Source of the DNA: Craterostigma plantagineum
Taxonomy: Eukaryota; Streptophyta; Magnoliopsida; Lamiales; Linderniaceae
NCBI GenBank assembly: GCA_027422505.1
Contig: JAPQWV010000018.1
Coordinates: 11,178,001 to 11,242,000, forward strand
Direction: 5' to 3'
Length of the DNA: 64,000 nt
The position numbers and the translations under genes were made by a program. This document shows positions 43,842 to 55,979 of this stretch, piece by piece (position 1 is the first letter of the stretch; every line of letters begins with the position of its first letter). The notes below the pieces were generated by a model that saw nothing but the letters and a program-made list of their open reading frames with translations, had not been told where the DNA came from and did not search any database.

Positions 43842-46800
43842 TTAGCGTGTGAGTGTTTCGCGAAGCCCTAGCTTGAACTCGAAGGCGCGGAGATTCCTTC
43901 GAAGAACCATTCTGTTAGCAATAGCGTCAATGAGCTTCGCGAACTTGGATCGGCAGAGGGGATCTTCTTCCGAAAGGATGCGGCAAATTCTCATGAGTTT
44001 GTCTTGGATGATTGTGAGCGTCCCATCTGAGAATTTTGCCACCTCGGAGCAGCGCAGGAGCCTCATCTTTCCTTTGTAGTTCGAGTAGGCGACCGCCGGA
44101 TCATCTCCGTCGATCACATCGCCCTCTCGATAGTCGTCTGCATTCTTGAAAGATGGGCGCGTCAAGTTCACCTTCTTGAGATTATGTTCCACCGCCATCT
44201 GCAGATCGTGGGTGGCGTAGAATCTGACCTGTCGGAGCATGTGGCGCTTGATGGCCACATATCCCATGGTGACCGGTTCAGCACGTACGAGATGTCCAGA
44301 GCTTCTGGGGACGAGTCTGAACTGCTTCAGGGATTCCAGCATGCTGTATAGGTCACCCAGGCGCAGAAATTTGAAGTCCGCCTCACTGACTTCACTGTAG
44401 CTCTCATCCTGCCTCATTACTGTGAAGACTGGGTAGTGGACAGGTCCTTTCGACTCGTGGCGGAGGTCAGTGACTTTGCAGATGGGGGCCCGATTCATTT
44501 CCTGAGTGATGTTTTCCTCGTCGGACAGCGTCCTATCTGTGCATTTGTGGCACAGAAGGCTCCATCGATAGAGTTGCTTCTTTCTCTCGCTCCAACTTTG
44601 GATGTTCATCAGCTCATACTCGTCGAAGGTGGTAACGATCTTTTCCTTGCGCCGCCAGATCCTCTTCCTGATCTCTTCCTGAAATGGCGCGGTGATCTTT
44701 TTATTTTCCCACGGTGCTTCCGGTATATCCACCGTGGGCACATCTGTTTGAGCAGCAGGAGCCTCAGTTTGCTGCGCTTGGAACTGAAGGATGTTCTCGA
44801 GCTCGGCCGGTTCCGCGTCGTACTCCTCTCCGTTCTCGTCGTCTGCGGTGTTGATCAGCGTGAGCGAGGCTTCCTTTAGCAGACGTCGAGCGTTTTCCAC
44901 CAACTTCCTGGCTGCTACTGCGTCGGCGGGTGTGTACAGCCATTCATCGTTGAAGATGTAGGCCTCAATCTCATTTTGTGCGCAGTAGACGTCCTCGACA
45001 GCCAGGTTGGGGTCGATGTCGAGAGGGGTGTGGCTATGTGATGGCGAGGGTGTTGCTTCGAAGGAGTTTGTGGATTGTGGGGATGGTTGTGGTGGAGATT
45101 CAGGTGGTTCGGTTGAGGTGATGGTTTTGGCAAGGATGATTTGGGTGACGGGCGGCGTAGATGTGGTGGTGGCCTCTAGCGTCGATGTGACAGCTAGAGG
45201 CTCCGAGGTGGTGGGTGGAGATGATGTTGAGGTGGTCTCTAACGTCGATGTGACGATTAGAGCTTCGGAGACGGTAGTGGGTGGTGGTGAGGGTGATTTG
45301 GCTAGTGACTCAGGGTGAACAGGGTGGGATTTTTGGCTAGTGGGTTGTGAGGTTTCTGGTGCGGACGTCGTTTCAGGTCCAGAGGAGGAGGGCGGCGTCG
45401 ATTGCATGAATCCTTGTGAGCTCAGCTGCCTATTCTCCCCCTCGCGGCGATCTTGATCATCATCTTGATCGTCGCGTCTGGTCCTGCTAGTCTCGCCTTG
45501 AGTGCGGCAAGACAGTGGTTGTGTCATGATCTTCTTCATCTGCTGTTCCTCCTCGTCGAGTTCTGTCATGGACTCGAATCTTGCTCTGAGGATGTAGAAT
45601 AGTTCCTTGGCAGAGATGGAGGAGAGAAGATCATCGGCGTCCGTGTGTTGCATGGGTGGTGGCGTCTCCGGGGCCACACCTTTGCCTTTGTCGACGGTGG
45701 ACGCTTCGAGACGCGCGTAGACTTTATCTAAAATTGACGCCTCAAGAGTCTTTGCAAACTCTTGAAGACGCGTCTCTAGCGCGGTCTCGGTGACGAAGTG
45801 GGGTAAATCTAACAAGTTGGAGTCACGAAGAACTCCAACTGACACCGACTCGGTGAATATCGCCGATCGGCCGCCCGTTTGCACGGGACTGGAAAAGACG
45901 GGGTCACTCAGACTTCCCGTTAGCATCATCGATGAGACAGACTCAATCGAATGATGGCCTAGACTCACGGTTGTTGTGATGTTGGCCGTGCTAGGTCTTC
46001 CGCTCTCAGTCACAGAGACATCACCGAGCGTTCTGACAGAGTCACGAAGACTCTGTGGTGCGGTAAGAGGTGTATGTGTCCTAGAAACGGAAGGAATTAT
46101 GGGGAGTGAGGGCACTAGACTCGATGTGCATGAAAAGGATGCAGTCTGAGGCGAGGGACTGCTTGTTTCAACATCGATCATCTCCAAGTGGGATGTCGAT
46201 GGTATACGTGGCTCCTCGTGGAATGAAATACCTTCCTGTAGAGAGGAAGATAAGTGGGTTGGTGGGGTTGTTTGCGTGGTTGAGCCAGATGCCACGACTT
46301 CTACTCGGGAGGTGAACACATCACCTCCTGTACCTATTGGTTCGGCTCGGCTTATTTGTGGCGGAGGAGGTCGATCGTGTTTTTGTTTCGATCGACGCTC
46401 CGTGGGGCGGCTTACGTCATCCTCACGCGACCGTTTTTTCGGAACGCGGGTGGAGGAGGATGCGGCGCGACCAGAAGACTTTTTGGAGGTGGTGGGAGGG
46501 GTGTGGCTGGTCCCGGGGATAGGAGCAGTGGGGTTGATCTGCGCCATAGGGACAGTGGAGAGGGGTCGGGGGCTCTCGCGGAACGCGGCGGTTGTGGCCC
46601 GGTATTCTTGGACGTGTGGGTTGGTTGGGTCGGCGTAGGCGAGCACGTCGTTCGGGATCACCATTGCGTGTCGATCCTTCGCCGGTGTGTTCTTCTTGGC
46701 GAACTTCTCGACGGTTGGTATCTGAAAATGTTCTCCTGCCGGACGGATGCGGATGTTGGTTGAGTGTAGGCGGAAGTGCTTTATTAGAGCTGGGAGCCAT

Positions 46801-47555
46801 CGCATGTACGGGACGAACCGGTTCGTGACTCCCTTGGCGATTTCCCGGTCACGTCTCTGGATCATTGAGACTAGGTCCACCCAGATGATGTCGGCGTAGT
46901 TGTACTTGCGGTTGTGAGCGATGCCGGTCATGATTGTGAGGATTTGAATGTTGCCGCGATCCTGACCAGCATGCTTTCCAGACATGCACTTGTTCACCAG
47001 CAGGTACAGTGTCCGCCAGGGTTGTGGTAGGTTGCGGGTTGTGACTTCACTGAGGACAAGTGGGCCTTTCTTCTTCTTGGCATCTGGTTGATAGCCCAGT
47101 CTGTCGATGTCTTCAATGAGTTGGTCGTGAGTGGGTGGTGGATCGTATGGTGAGTAGACCGGGAGTTGAAGAACTTCTTGGAGTATTCTGGGAGTGAGGA
47201 CGACGGTTTCTTGATCGATTTGAGCGGATAGGATCTTGGCAAGACGTAGTGGTCCAGCTATTTGTAGCGTATGCCAGAATTGTTGAAGGTACACCTGAGC
47301 TTCTGGTTCGCCATGAGTGAGGGCGTGGCGAAGTGGGTGTCCTTTGAGAATCTCTATAATTACAGGGGCATCGCACCGAAAACTGTCCAAGTCCACCTTG
47401 TAGTTGTTGGGTACCAGGGCCGCCCATTGACTTAGTGAAAAAATCTCCTCCGGTGGTGGGACATAGGTACGCGCATGGAGTTCGATGCGAGTGACCTCTC
47501 TTTGGATTGCAGCCTGCTCAAGTGCCTCGAGTGTACTTTGGTCTTTGTCCGTCAT
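43842..47555 (-). CDS. ORF3 (env-position protein) of element D, 1237 aa, intact
   Basis: The only undamaged ORF3 in the window. Residues about 45-270 form a conserved N-terminal block (VDLDSFRCDAPVIIEIL near 54-70, QVYLQQFWHTL near 87-97). About 330-880 is Ser/Thr/Pro-rich, with a Lys/Arg cluster near 390-420 that could be a nuclear signal. About 960-1230 is a conserved, charged C-terminal block (MLRQVRFYATHDLQMAV, KVNLTRP). I see no signal peptide or transmembrane helix, so it does not look like a fusogenic envelope. The start is the ATG at 47555, three bases after an acceptor-like CACAG (ends 47558), with CTAAT upstream. Homologues in A, B, C and E show it is a standard part of these elements. 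Function unknown. Confidence 0.85.
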   Translation of the reverse strand: MTDKDQSTLEALEQAAIQREVTRIELHARTYVPPPEEIFSLSQWAALVPNNYKVDLDSFRCDAPVIIEILKGHPLRHALTHGEPEAQVYLQQFWHTLQIAGPLRLAKILSAQIDQETVVLTPRILQEVLQLPVYSPYDPPPTHDQLIEDIDRLGYQPDAKKKKGPLVLSEVTTRNLPQPWRTLYLLVNKCMSGKHAGQDRGNIQILTIMTGIAHNRKYNYADIIWVDLVSMIQRRDREIAKGVTNRFVPYMRWLPALIKHFRLHSTNIRIRPAGEHFQIPTVEKFAKKNTPAKDRHAMVIPNDVLAYADPTNPHVQEYRATTAAFRESPRPLSTVPMAQINPTAPIPGTSHTPPTTSKKSSGRAASSSTRVPKKRSREDDVSRPTERRSKQKHDRPPPPQISRAEPIGTGGDVFTSRVEVVASGSTTQTTPPTHLSSSLQEGISFHEEPRIPSTSHLEMIDVETSSPSPQTASFSCTSSLVPSLPIIPSVSRTHTPLTAPQSLRDSVRTLGDVSVTESGRPSTANITTTVSLGHHSIESVSSMMLTGSLSDPVFSSPVQTGGRSAIFTESVSVGVLRDSNLLDLPHFVTETALETRLQEFAKTLEASILDKVYARLEASTVDKGKGVAPETPPPMQHTDADDLLSSISAKELFYILRARFESMTELDEEEQQMKKIMTQPLSCRTQGETSRTRRDDQDDDQDRREGENRQLSSQGFMQSTPPSSSGPETTSAPETSQPTSQKSHPVHPESLAKSPSPPPTTVSEALIVTSTLETTSTSSPPTTSEPLAVTSTLEATTTSTPPVTQIILAKTITSTEPPESPPQPSPQSTNSFEATPSPSHSHTPLDIDPNLAVEDVYCAQNEIEAYIFNDEWLYTPADAVAARKLVENARRLLKEASLTLINTADDENGEEYDAEPAELENILQFQAQQTEAPAAQTDVPTVDIPEAPWENKKITAPFQEEIRKRIWRRKEKIVTTFDEYELMNIQSWSERKKQLYRWSLLCHKCTDRTLSDEENITQEMNRAPICKVTDLRHESKGPVHYPVFTVMRQDESYSEVSEADFKFLRLGDLYSMLESLKQFRLVPRSSGHLVRAEPVTMGYVAIKRHMLRQVRFYATHDLQMAVEHNLKKVNLTRPSFKNADDYREGDVIDGDDPAVAYSNYKGKMRLLRCSEVAKFSDGTLTIIQDKLMRICRILSEEDPLCRSKFAKLIDAIANRMVLRRNLRAFEFKLGLRETLTR

Positions 47556-49484
47556 TTCTGTGCTTGACAATAATTATGAGATGATTAGTGTTACGAGAAT
47601 GACAGAACTAGACATAGAATTGCCCAAAATTATATATAGGAAAAAAAAATTCACATATTAGCTAATATAGGGTCCCTTTGACATAGTTGTTAAGATTTGA
47701 AATTTGGAAATTTTCGCATTTTGTTGAAAATTTAGTAAGTATGAAAATTTTTGCAAGTTAAGAGGTCTCGCACATTGTAAAAACTTCTTCGCGTGCAATG
47801 AAAAAAAAAATCGCAACTTATCATACATAGAAATTTTTCTCAAGTTTCAAGAAATTTCGCACTCAAGTCACAAAAATCTCGCACGGTAAGACATTTTTCT
47901 CATGTTTCAAAATTTCGCACTCAGCCACAAAAAAAATCGCACGTTAAGAAATTTTCTCATGTTGAAGTAATTTCGCATTCAGATAGAATTTTCGCATGTA
48001 ATTGAAAATTTCGCAGATTATAACTCATGAACACGGTGAGAGAAATTTTCGCAGATTGAATGAAATTTCGCAAATATGAGCACATAGACAAGTCATGAGA
48101 AATTTTCGCAAGTGTTAGTTCATAGAAATTTTCTCATGAAAGGAAAATTTTCGCAAGTGGTCGCATATAATGAGAATTTTCGCAAGTCTTGTAAATCACG
48201 TATTGAGGGTAAATTTTCGCATGTAAACCCAATTTTCGCACGTTAAGGAATTCTCACGTTTCAAAATTTCGCACTCAGCATATAATGAAAATTTCGCGGA
48301 TTGAAAAATCTTTGTGGATTGAGAAATTTTTGTTCACTGTAGATGCGAGTATATGAGATTTTCGCGGGTTGAAACTCTTCGTGGATTGAGAAAAAATTTT
48401 TGTTCACTGTAGATGCGAGAAAAGTGAAGATGCGAGAAAAATGTATAATGAGGTGAAGTGCAAAAATTTCGCGGGGCTTCACATGCTGTAGCAGCGAAGT
48501 TTTAACAAATGTAAATTCTCATACGAAAGTTGCTCAGATAAAATTTCGCGGGGCTACACTCACTGTAGCACAGAATTTTTAAAATTTTGCGGGGCTACAC
48601 TCACAGTGGTGCAAGAATTTTAAAAATTTCGCGGGGCAACACTTATAGTAGTGCAAGAATTTTCTCGGGTAAGTTAAAAATTTCGCGGAGCTCATCTCAC
48701 TGTAGCAGCGAATTTTAACATTTAAAGCAAATTTTTGAGAAAATTTCGCGGTGAAGAACACAGTTGAAAGCAGCGAAGCAACGTAATGAATTTTACCCCT
48801 AGACCTATTCAAATCTTAACCAAAATGCTGTAATCTGGGCTCAATCGATTCGTAATTGAATGGGTAATGCATATTTGGGGATATTAAACAAAGAGAACCT
48901 AGCATACATGCGATTCAGAGCCGAGAAAATATAAACCCTAACTTAGCAGTTTTAATAAAATGGGCAAAACACGGTAAAATCGAACAGAAATTGGGTTATT
49001 TAAGACGTATTCATACCGAAAAGCTGATTTGCGATGATTGAATTAGCAGGAAATGAAGTTTGAATGCAGATTTGACGAAGACGACGATGAGAGGTGTTGC
49101 GAATTTTTTTGACAGAGGGGTTGCGAATTTTTTACAGAGAGGTTGCGAAATTTTTGTTTTTTTTTTATTTTATTTTTTTAAAATTTCTCGGGATCTTTAG
49201 GATAATGAGAAAAAATGTTAAGGGTTTTGGGGTTTTACGATTGGAGAGACTGTATATGCGAATTTTTGAGTAAATGGGCCGAAAATTCGAGGGCTTGGTC
49301 AAAACCTTAAGTTAGCTGAATTTCGCGGTCTTGGACCCAATTTTGACCCTTTTTGACCAGAAATTAGAAATTCAACCCAAAATATTTTAATTGGTTCGAT
49401 TTTGACACAGTTTGACCAAACTTTTAAAATTTCAACCCCTTTTTTTTTTTTTATTTTATTTTAAATAATAAAAATAAGAAGCTC
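47556..49484 (-). other. pol-ORF3 spacer of element D
   Basis: Non-coding counterpart of 9897-11774, with CGCGAAATTTT, TGCGAAAATTT and CTACACTCACTGTAG elements. It includes the candidate acceptor AAGCACAG ending at 47558. Confidence 0.7.
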
Positions 49485-49610
49485 CCCCTTAATCGCAAAA
49501 CTCCCCGTTTTAAATAACGAAATATCAGACGCTCCCCCTTAATTGAAAAATTCCCGTTTTAAATAACGAAATATCAAAGACTCCCCCTTAATCGAAAAAC
49601 TCCCCCTCAA
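49485..49610 (-). repeat. Purine-tract array after pol, element D
   Basis: Several CTCCCCCTTAAT and CTCCCC units (AGGGGGAG on the element strand) alternating with ACGAAATATCA. Counterpart of 9740-9896. Confidence 0.75.
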
Positions 49611-49698
49611 AAGACATAATCCAGACGACACATAGAAAATGTAGTGAAGTGGAAAGGAAATATGTACACTTGATCAAAGTTCATGTAGAGACGATTGA

Positions 49699-52600
49699 TC
49701 ACAACTGAATATTCAACATGCCCAACATAGTCACTAGGTGTTGGAATCGTTTGACATCCAACGGTTTTGTGAAAATGTCGGCCAGTTGATCTTCGGTTGT
49801 GACGTAGTGCAATTCAATTGTCCCTTGTTCTACATGTTCTTTGATGAAGTGGTGACGAATATCTATGTGTTTTGTTCTAGAGTGATGTACCGGATTACTC
49901 GTCATCGCAATAGCACTTTTTGAGTCACAATAAATGGGAATTTTATCAACGTGAATATTAAAATCTCGTAGTTGGGTTCTCATCCACAAAAGCTGTGAAC
50001 AGCAACTAGCGGCGGCGACATATTCTGCCTCCGTCGACGAAGTTGAGACACAGTTTTGTTTTCGAGACGACCAACTTACGAGTTTACCGCCCAAGAAGTG
50101 TGCAGCTCCAGAGGTGCTTTTTCTGTCCATCTTGCATCCTGCATAATCCGAGTCAGAGAATCCAGCCAGTTTGAAGTCCGATAGAGTGGGGTACCACAAG
50201 CCCAGATTGGGTGTTCCTTTGAGATAGCGGAGAATCCTTTTGACAGCAGTGAGGTGGGATTCCTTTGGTGTTGCCTGAAAACGAGCGCAAATTCCTGTCG
50301 AGAGAACGATATCCGGTCGACTAGCAGTGAGGTACAGAAGAGAGCCTATTATCCCTCGATAGACGGTTTGGTCAACGGGAACACCAGATGGGTCTGCGTC
50401 GGGTCGGCCAGAGGGTGACATAGGTGTAGCAGCAGTCTTAGCATCCTTCATTCCATACTTCTCGAGGATGTCATGGATGTATTTGGACTGATTGATGAAG
50501 ATTCCGTTGGGGAGTTGCTTTACTTGAAGACCAAGAAAGAAATTTAGTTCGCCCATCATACTCATTTCAAATTTCTCTTTCATCAATTCTGCGAACTCTT
50601 CGCACAGTTGAGGTTCAGTCGATCCAAAAATGATGTCATCGACATAAATTTGTACAATCATGATGTCCGGGCCACTCCGCTTAGTGAAGAGAGTTGTATC
50701 CAGAGATCCTTTCTTGAATCCAGACTGAACAAGGAAGTCTGAAAGGACGTCATACCAAGCTCGGGGAGCCTGTTTTAGTCCGTAGAGGGCCTTGTAGAGT
50801 CGATATACGTGATGAGGAAACTCTTCGCTCAAGAACCCTTCAGGTTGATCAACGTACACTTCTTCTTTGAGAAATCCATTCAGAAATGCAGTCTTCACGT
50901 CCATTTGGTAGACTTTGAAGTTCTTGTGAGCAGCAAAAGCAAGGAACATTCGTATGGCTTCGATCCTGGCAACTGGGGCGAAAGTTTCATCGTAGTCGAT
51001 GCCTTCTTGTTGATTGTACCCCTTAGCCACAAGTCTTGCTTTATTGCGAATAACAACACCATCTTCATCCTTTTTGTTCTTAAAGATCCATTTTGTGCCG
51101 ATAATGGATCTATTGTGAGGTCGTGGTACGAGTTCCCAGACCTGCAATCGTTCAAACTGATTTATTTCCTCCTGCATTGCGATCAGCCAATCAGGATCGT
51201 TGAGAGCTTCAGCTACTCGTGATGGTTCGACTTGACTGAGGTAGCAAGCAAACAAGCTTTCATTCATCGTAGCCGAACGTGTTGAAACACCGGATGTGGG
51301 ATCCCCAATAATCTGATCGGTAGGGTGAGAGCGAGCCCAAAGTGGCACATTGGTTTGTGAGGAGCTGGCCGCATTAGTGTCTACTTGAAGCTCATTAGAT
51401 TGAGGCCCGGTGTCTGAAGAAGAGATCTCAATCGTATTGAATTGAGAGGGATCTGCATCAGAATCAGCAATATTCCCCGGGTTGGGTAATATGTCGTCTT
51501 CATTGAGATTGAGAGCATCCAGGTTTGGAGGGACGACGTTATTGCCGGTAGCTGGTGGTGTATGTGGAGTGGGTGCAGCGGTAGGTTGAGTGGTGGCGAC
51601 GGGAGTCTTGTGAACTGGGTAGAAGTACTCGAAGAGCAGATCGAGATCCAGTTCGCCACAATTGCCCTTAGATGAGGACGTTCCCGCCGTTGAAGATTGA
51701 CCTTTTGTCAACGTCTGTAGAAGACCTGGTTCTGGACTGATATGCCCAGAAGCTATGAGATCGCCTTCGCTTTCGTCAAAAGAGACATTTGTGCTTTCTA
51801 TTACTGACCGTTTCTCCTTAAGATAGACTCTGTATGCCTTTGAATTTAGTGAATATCCAACAAAGATGCCTTCAAGAGCTTTTGGATCAAGCTTCCCAAG
51901 ATGTTGGCGATCATTGGCCACAAAACATCGGCAACCGAAGACCCTTAGATAAGATATATCGGGAATACGACGGTTATTCAACATCTCGTATGGGGTGCGG
52001 TTGAATCTCTTGTGAATGGAAGCCCGGTTCTGTGTGTAGCAAGCCGTTTGAATAGCTTCACCCCAAAGAGAATGAGGAAGTCCGGATTGGATGAGAAGAG
52101 TCCTTGCAGCTTCAACTAGTGTCCTGTTCTTGCGCTCAACGACACCATTCTGTTCCGGTGTCTTCACAGCTGAGAACTGCTGAGTGATGCCCTGACTGGC
52201 ATAGAAATCACTGAGCTTTTTGTTCTTAAACTCAGTTCCGTTGTCACTTCTGATAATCCGAACCTTCTGTTGATGGAGTGTTTGGGATGTAACAACAAAC
52301 TCAATGATTATATCAGGAACTGCATCCTTTGTACGAATGAGTTTCGTCCACGTGTAGCGTGAAAAATCGTCGACTATCACCAGAATATACCGTCTTCCTC
52401 CGAGTGTGGCCGTAGGCATTGGGCCACATAGATCCATATGTAAGAGTTCGAGGATGAGCTTAGAGGACGGTGTTTCCTTAGAGACATGGGACGAGCGCTT
52501 CATCTTCCCCAATTCACAGGCAGAGCAGAGGTGTTCCTTATGATATGTCAGTTGGGGTAGACCGTTGACGAGTTTATTCTGACGCAGTTTGTTGATGGTC

Positions 52601-53034
52601 TTGAAGTTGAGATGTGAAAGACGACGGTGCCACAAATCGTTCAACTTGGGTGCGGCTCGAGAGAGAAGGCATACTGGTCGAGAGGTCGTGAGGTTGAGCA
52701 CGTAAAGGTGAGACGTGCGCGTTCCAGAAAGAAGAGATTGTCCTGAGGCATTCATAATGCTGCAGATGTCAGATTCGAAGAGAACCTTGTATCCTTTGTC
52801 GCAGAATCGACCAATGCTGAAGAGATTGTAGCTCAAACCCTCGACATAGGAGATGCCCTTGATTGTCAGTTTATCGTGCACGAGATCGCCAGTTCCTAGA
52901 ATTGGCGCCATTTGACCGTTTCCGAAGGAGACCCTTCCGAGATAGCGCTCGGAGAAGTTGCTCAACAGCTCCATATTCCCTGTCATGTGTGTGGAGCAAC
53001 CCGAGTCTAGATACCACACATGACAGACCTGCAA
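49699..53034 (-). CDS. pol: Pol of element D: protease-integrase-RT-RNase H, 1111 codons, intact
   Basis: Same length and layout as A Pol, with only scattered substitutions. Protease [15 protein letters not shown] finger ([18 protein letters not shown]); integrase D, D, E ([24 protein letters not shown]); linker; reverse transcriptase with YVDD; RNase H with DSDYAG and YCDSKSAI. The open frame begins after the gag stops TGA TAA at TTGCAG, with no nearby ATG. It is in frame with the last part of the damaged D gag. With gag broken, D could still move using Gag from a relative such as A. Confidence 0.92.
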   Translation of the reverse strand: MQVCHVWYLDSGCSTHMTGNMELLSNFSERYLGRVSFGNGQMAPILGTGDLVHDKLTIKGISYVEGLSYNLFSIGRFCDKGYKVLFESDICSIMNASGQSLLSGTRTSHLYVLNLTTSRPVCLLSRAAPKLNDLWHRRLSHLNFKTINKLRQNKLVNGLPQLTYHKEHLCSACELGKMKRSSHVSKETPSSKLILELLHMDLCGPMPTATLGGRRYILVIVDDFSRYTWTKLIRTKDAVPDIIIEFVVTSQTLHQQKVRIIRSDNGTEFKNKKLSDFYASQGITQQFSAVKTPEQNGVVERKNRTLVEAARTLLIQSGLPHSLWGEAIQTACYTQNRASIHKRFNRTPYEMLNNRRIPDISYLRVFGCRCFVANDRQHLGKLDPKALEGIFVGYSLNSKAYRVYLKEKRSVIESTNVSFDESEGDLIASGHISPEPGLLQTLTKGQSSTAGTSSSKGNCGELDLDLLFEYFYPVHKTPVATTQPTAAPTPHTPPATGNNVVPPNLDALNLNEDDILPNPGNIADSDADPSQFNTIEISSSDTGPQSNELQVDTNAASSSQTNVPLWARSHPTDQIIGDPTSGVSTRSATMNESLFACYLSQVEPSRVAEALNDPDWLIAMQEEINQFERLQVWELVPRPHNRSIIGTKWIFKNKKDEDGVVIRNKARLVAKGYNQQEGIDYDETFAPVARIEAIRMFLAFAAHKNFKVYQMDVKTAFLNGFLKEEVYVDQPEGFLSEEFPHHVYRLYKALYGLKQAPRAWYDVLSDFLVQSGFKKGSLDTTLFTKRSGPDIMIVQIYVDDIIFGSTEPQLCEEFAELMKEKFEMSMMGELNFFLGLQVKQLPNGIFINQSKYIHDILEKYGMKDAKTAATPMSPSGRPDADPSGVPVDQTVYRGIIGSLLYLTASRPDIVLSTGICARFQATPKESHLTAVKRILRYLKGTPNLGLWYPTLSDFKLAGFSDSDYAGCKMDRKSTSGAAHFLGGKLVSWSSRKQNCVSTSSTEAEYVAAASCCSQLLWMRTQLRDFNIHVDKIPIYCDSKSAIAMTSNPVHHSRTKHIDIRHHFIKEHVEQGTIELHYVTTEDQLADIFTKPLDVKRFQHLVTMLGMLNIQL

Positions 53035-53037
53035 TTA

Positions 53038-55979
53038 TCAGCAAACGTTGGATCCCCGTATTCGGACGGGGCTTTCTTGTGATACAAGTAAGGTTTTCAT
53101 GCGCTTAAAGGGAAATGTGGTTTCTAAATCAGATTGCGTCGATTCTAATTTAGCTTTCCCTTTGTCCTTTGTTTGATTAGGCGGGATTATGGTTTTTCTA
53201 ACCCATATTTTCCTAACTTGTGCTTGCATGTATGGTGCCTTATACATGAAATGGTGTGTGGAATGTGGTTGTTGTTTTCGCGCTTCGGTTTTGGTCGCCT
53301 TTGGTTTGCGAGTAGTAGGTGAGTTTGCGTTTGACGGCGAGAGGCGTTTTCGCTTAACCTTAGGTTTAGGCGAGATGGGCGAATTCAAGGACGTCGTAGA
53401 TGAACTTCGCTTGCGTGGTCGGAGTGTTGCGTGTTCATGGGTTTCGTATTCATGGAAGCGTGGAAGAACAAATTCATTGCAGCAGCACATAGACATAAGC
53501 TTGGCAAAAGAGAGATGAGTTTTGGCAACATAATTGTCTACGACCTTAGGACATTGGGATTCAGTACATAGAGAGGAAGAATGAATATAGGATGGTCTTT
53601 TCTTCTTGTCATCGAAGAGCGGATTCCCCTTTATCTGGTACGAACTCCCTTCCAGAGACGTCGAACTCACATTCCCTGTATCCATAAGAATACTAGAGTT
53701 AGTGTTAGCACATATGTCGGCTTCAGGAGTCATCTTCGCCGTCCTCTTACATTTACATGTTTGAGAATCGGGTACTTGACTTGACGTAGAAGGTTCGTTC
53801 GTATTACGAGATTGTTCTAGGGTAAAGATTTTATAAAGTAGATCTTCTCGCTCTTTTGCAAAGGCGTTTCACTCTACTTCTATGGTTCGTTCTAGTTCTG
53901 ATATGACCAGAAGTTTCTCTGGGACATAGATGCGAGAAAGTGCTTCTCGGAGAGCGATTCCCTGTTCTTCGGTTGGGAACTGAGATTTGATGTCTTCAGA
54001 TAGTGAGGGCTTTCTAGTCTTATCATTAGCATTCAGTTCTGTGTAATCGTATGCGATCTCTGCCCAAAGTATGTTCTGCTTCCTCTTTTCTTCTGACAGC
54101 ATGGTGGAGGAGGATCTTACAAAAGGCATGAGCTGAGAGGGAGTCCCTGTCCTTGTTTTTAGGAATGCTGTACTGTACATGTTATACCTTTTGACAATTA
54201 GCGGCGTTGGATCGCAGTTGGTGGCCAGTCCGATTCCCATCCGGGCGTCGTAGAATTCTGTTTCAGCTGGTTGGTTTAATAGACATAAGATGTTTGCTGC
54301 CTTTTTCCTAAGGTGAAGTTGCTCTTCAAGTTCTTTCACCTTTCGGTATAGCCTAACTCTTTCCTTTGTGAGCAGTTCGTATTGGGCGGCCGTCAGGAGG
54401 CGAGAAGTTTCACATGAACTAATGGCTAGTGTAGTTTCCTTAAGCTTAGTCTCACTTTGTTTGTTCTTACTTTGCAGACGTTTGACTAACGCTTCAGAGG
54501 CTTTTAGACGTTCGTTTGCGCAGGCAAGTTCTTCTACTTTTAGACTAAGTAGGGCATAATTGTTTTCAAATTTTAGCCTAAGTTCATCATAATCCCTAGC
54601 GTCTACTGTGGGTTTCTTAATGGCGTGTCGGTGATTAAACACATCATCAAGTTGTGAGATTCGTACCTCAGACTCAGCGCTGGTAGGAGTCTTAGCTGTG
54701 TTTTCACAGGTGTGACCCATCTCCTCGTCCTCGTCATGTTCGACCAGCCTTGCCATGCAGCAATCTTCATCCTTAGGCTCCTCGTCTTCTGAGGTGTCAT
54801 TCACCCATTCAGCTTCTTCAGTGAGTAGGGCTTTCCCACTTTCCATCTTGCGGGTCATTCTGGCCTTTCGGTCATAGTACCCGGAGTCCTTCACGCGTGG
54901 GGCGTGGCATTCTTTGGCAAAGTGGCCTGGCTTTCCACACCGAAAGCACTTCACAGACTTTTGAGGTGCGGAGTCCTCTGCTTTCTTTGTTGGCTTAGTG
55001 TCCTCCGTGGGAGTCGTCTTTTTGGTGCCGCTATAGGTTCTTTGGCGATTGGAGGAGGATGAGGATTTTTTCCCGATCTTCTTTGAGACCAACTTGGTGA
55101 GCATTGCCAGTTGCTTGCGTATATCACGAACAAATCTTCATCTGATTCTGTATCGGCTTCGGATCCTGAAGAGTTGTCAGATACAACAGCTGGTAGCTTC
55201 CCTTTGTTCTGTTTGGTCTTAATGGTGAAAGATCGTTCATTGGTTTTGTTCGAGAGGAGTGCCAGTGGGTCGACTCGAGTGTTGGTGGACTGAGGTTGCA
55301 CGTAAGGAGCATAGGCAGACAGACTGTCATAAAGAGCATGGATGGAAGTGTTGGAGAGGTCCTTACTTTGAATCATCATCACGATTGCATTGCCCCAATG
55401 TGGTTTGAGGCTACCAAGGAAGCGGTTGTTGATATCGAATTTGTCCCTCGAGATCCTGGCTTTCTTGAGTTCATTGATGACCTTCAAGTATCGGAGGTAT
55501 GTGTCACGCAGTTCCTCCCCTTCATAGGCCTGAAAGTGTTCGTACTGTGAGAGACATGCTGATTTCCTCCCCTGAGCACTTTCAGTTGTGCCTGCCATAA
55601 TTTCTGCAAGTTCATCCCATATTTCCTTAGCAGTTGTGCAACACTCAACGTGACCATAGACCTCGTTTCCTAAAGCCTGGAAGAGGTATCCTTTGGCAGT
55701 CTCGTCGGCCTGTTCGCGAGCCAGTTCATCCTCATTGATGGGACCTCTAGGAGTGCGGCGTTCATCCATGGGAGGATTTGCATTTGGCTGTGCAGGGACG
55801 ATTGTCCAGAACTGTGCTGGGCCATTGAAGATGGAGTCCAAAAGGTATTGAGAGAGTGGTGCGCCTTTGTTCCTGATGAACGTGAGGAAGCGGTTTGTCC
55901 ATATGCTGTAGTCGCCTTGTCGCAGCATCGGAGGCCTGGTGTCGGAGCCCACTATGGAGATGTCATTCGTGGTAGACAT
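53038..55979 (-). pseudogene. gag: Gag of element D, two lesions
   Basis: ATG 55979, same start as A Gag. Near 55130 two extra bases relative to A shift the frame, after about 280 Gag residues. The correct frame reappears in the 55104-53869 piece, which holds the CCHC knuckle CFRCGKPGHFAKEC and the coiled coil. A TGA at 53869-53871 replaces the AGG codon of A. After it the frame stays open to the TGA TAA before pol, including the Lys/Arg/Ser-rich C-terminus. The hairpin at the gag end is conserved. Confidence 0.9.
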
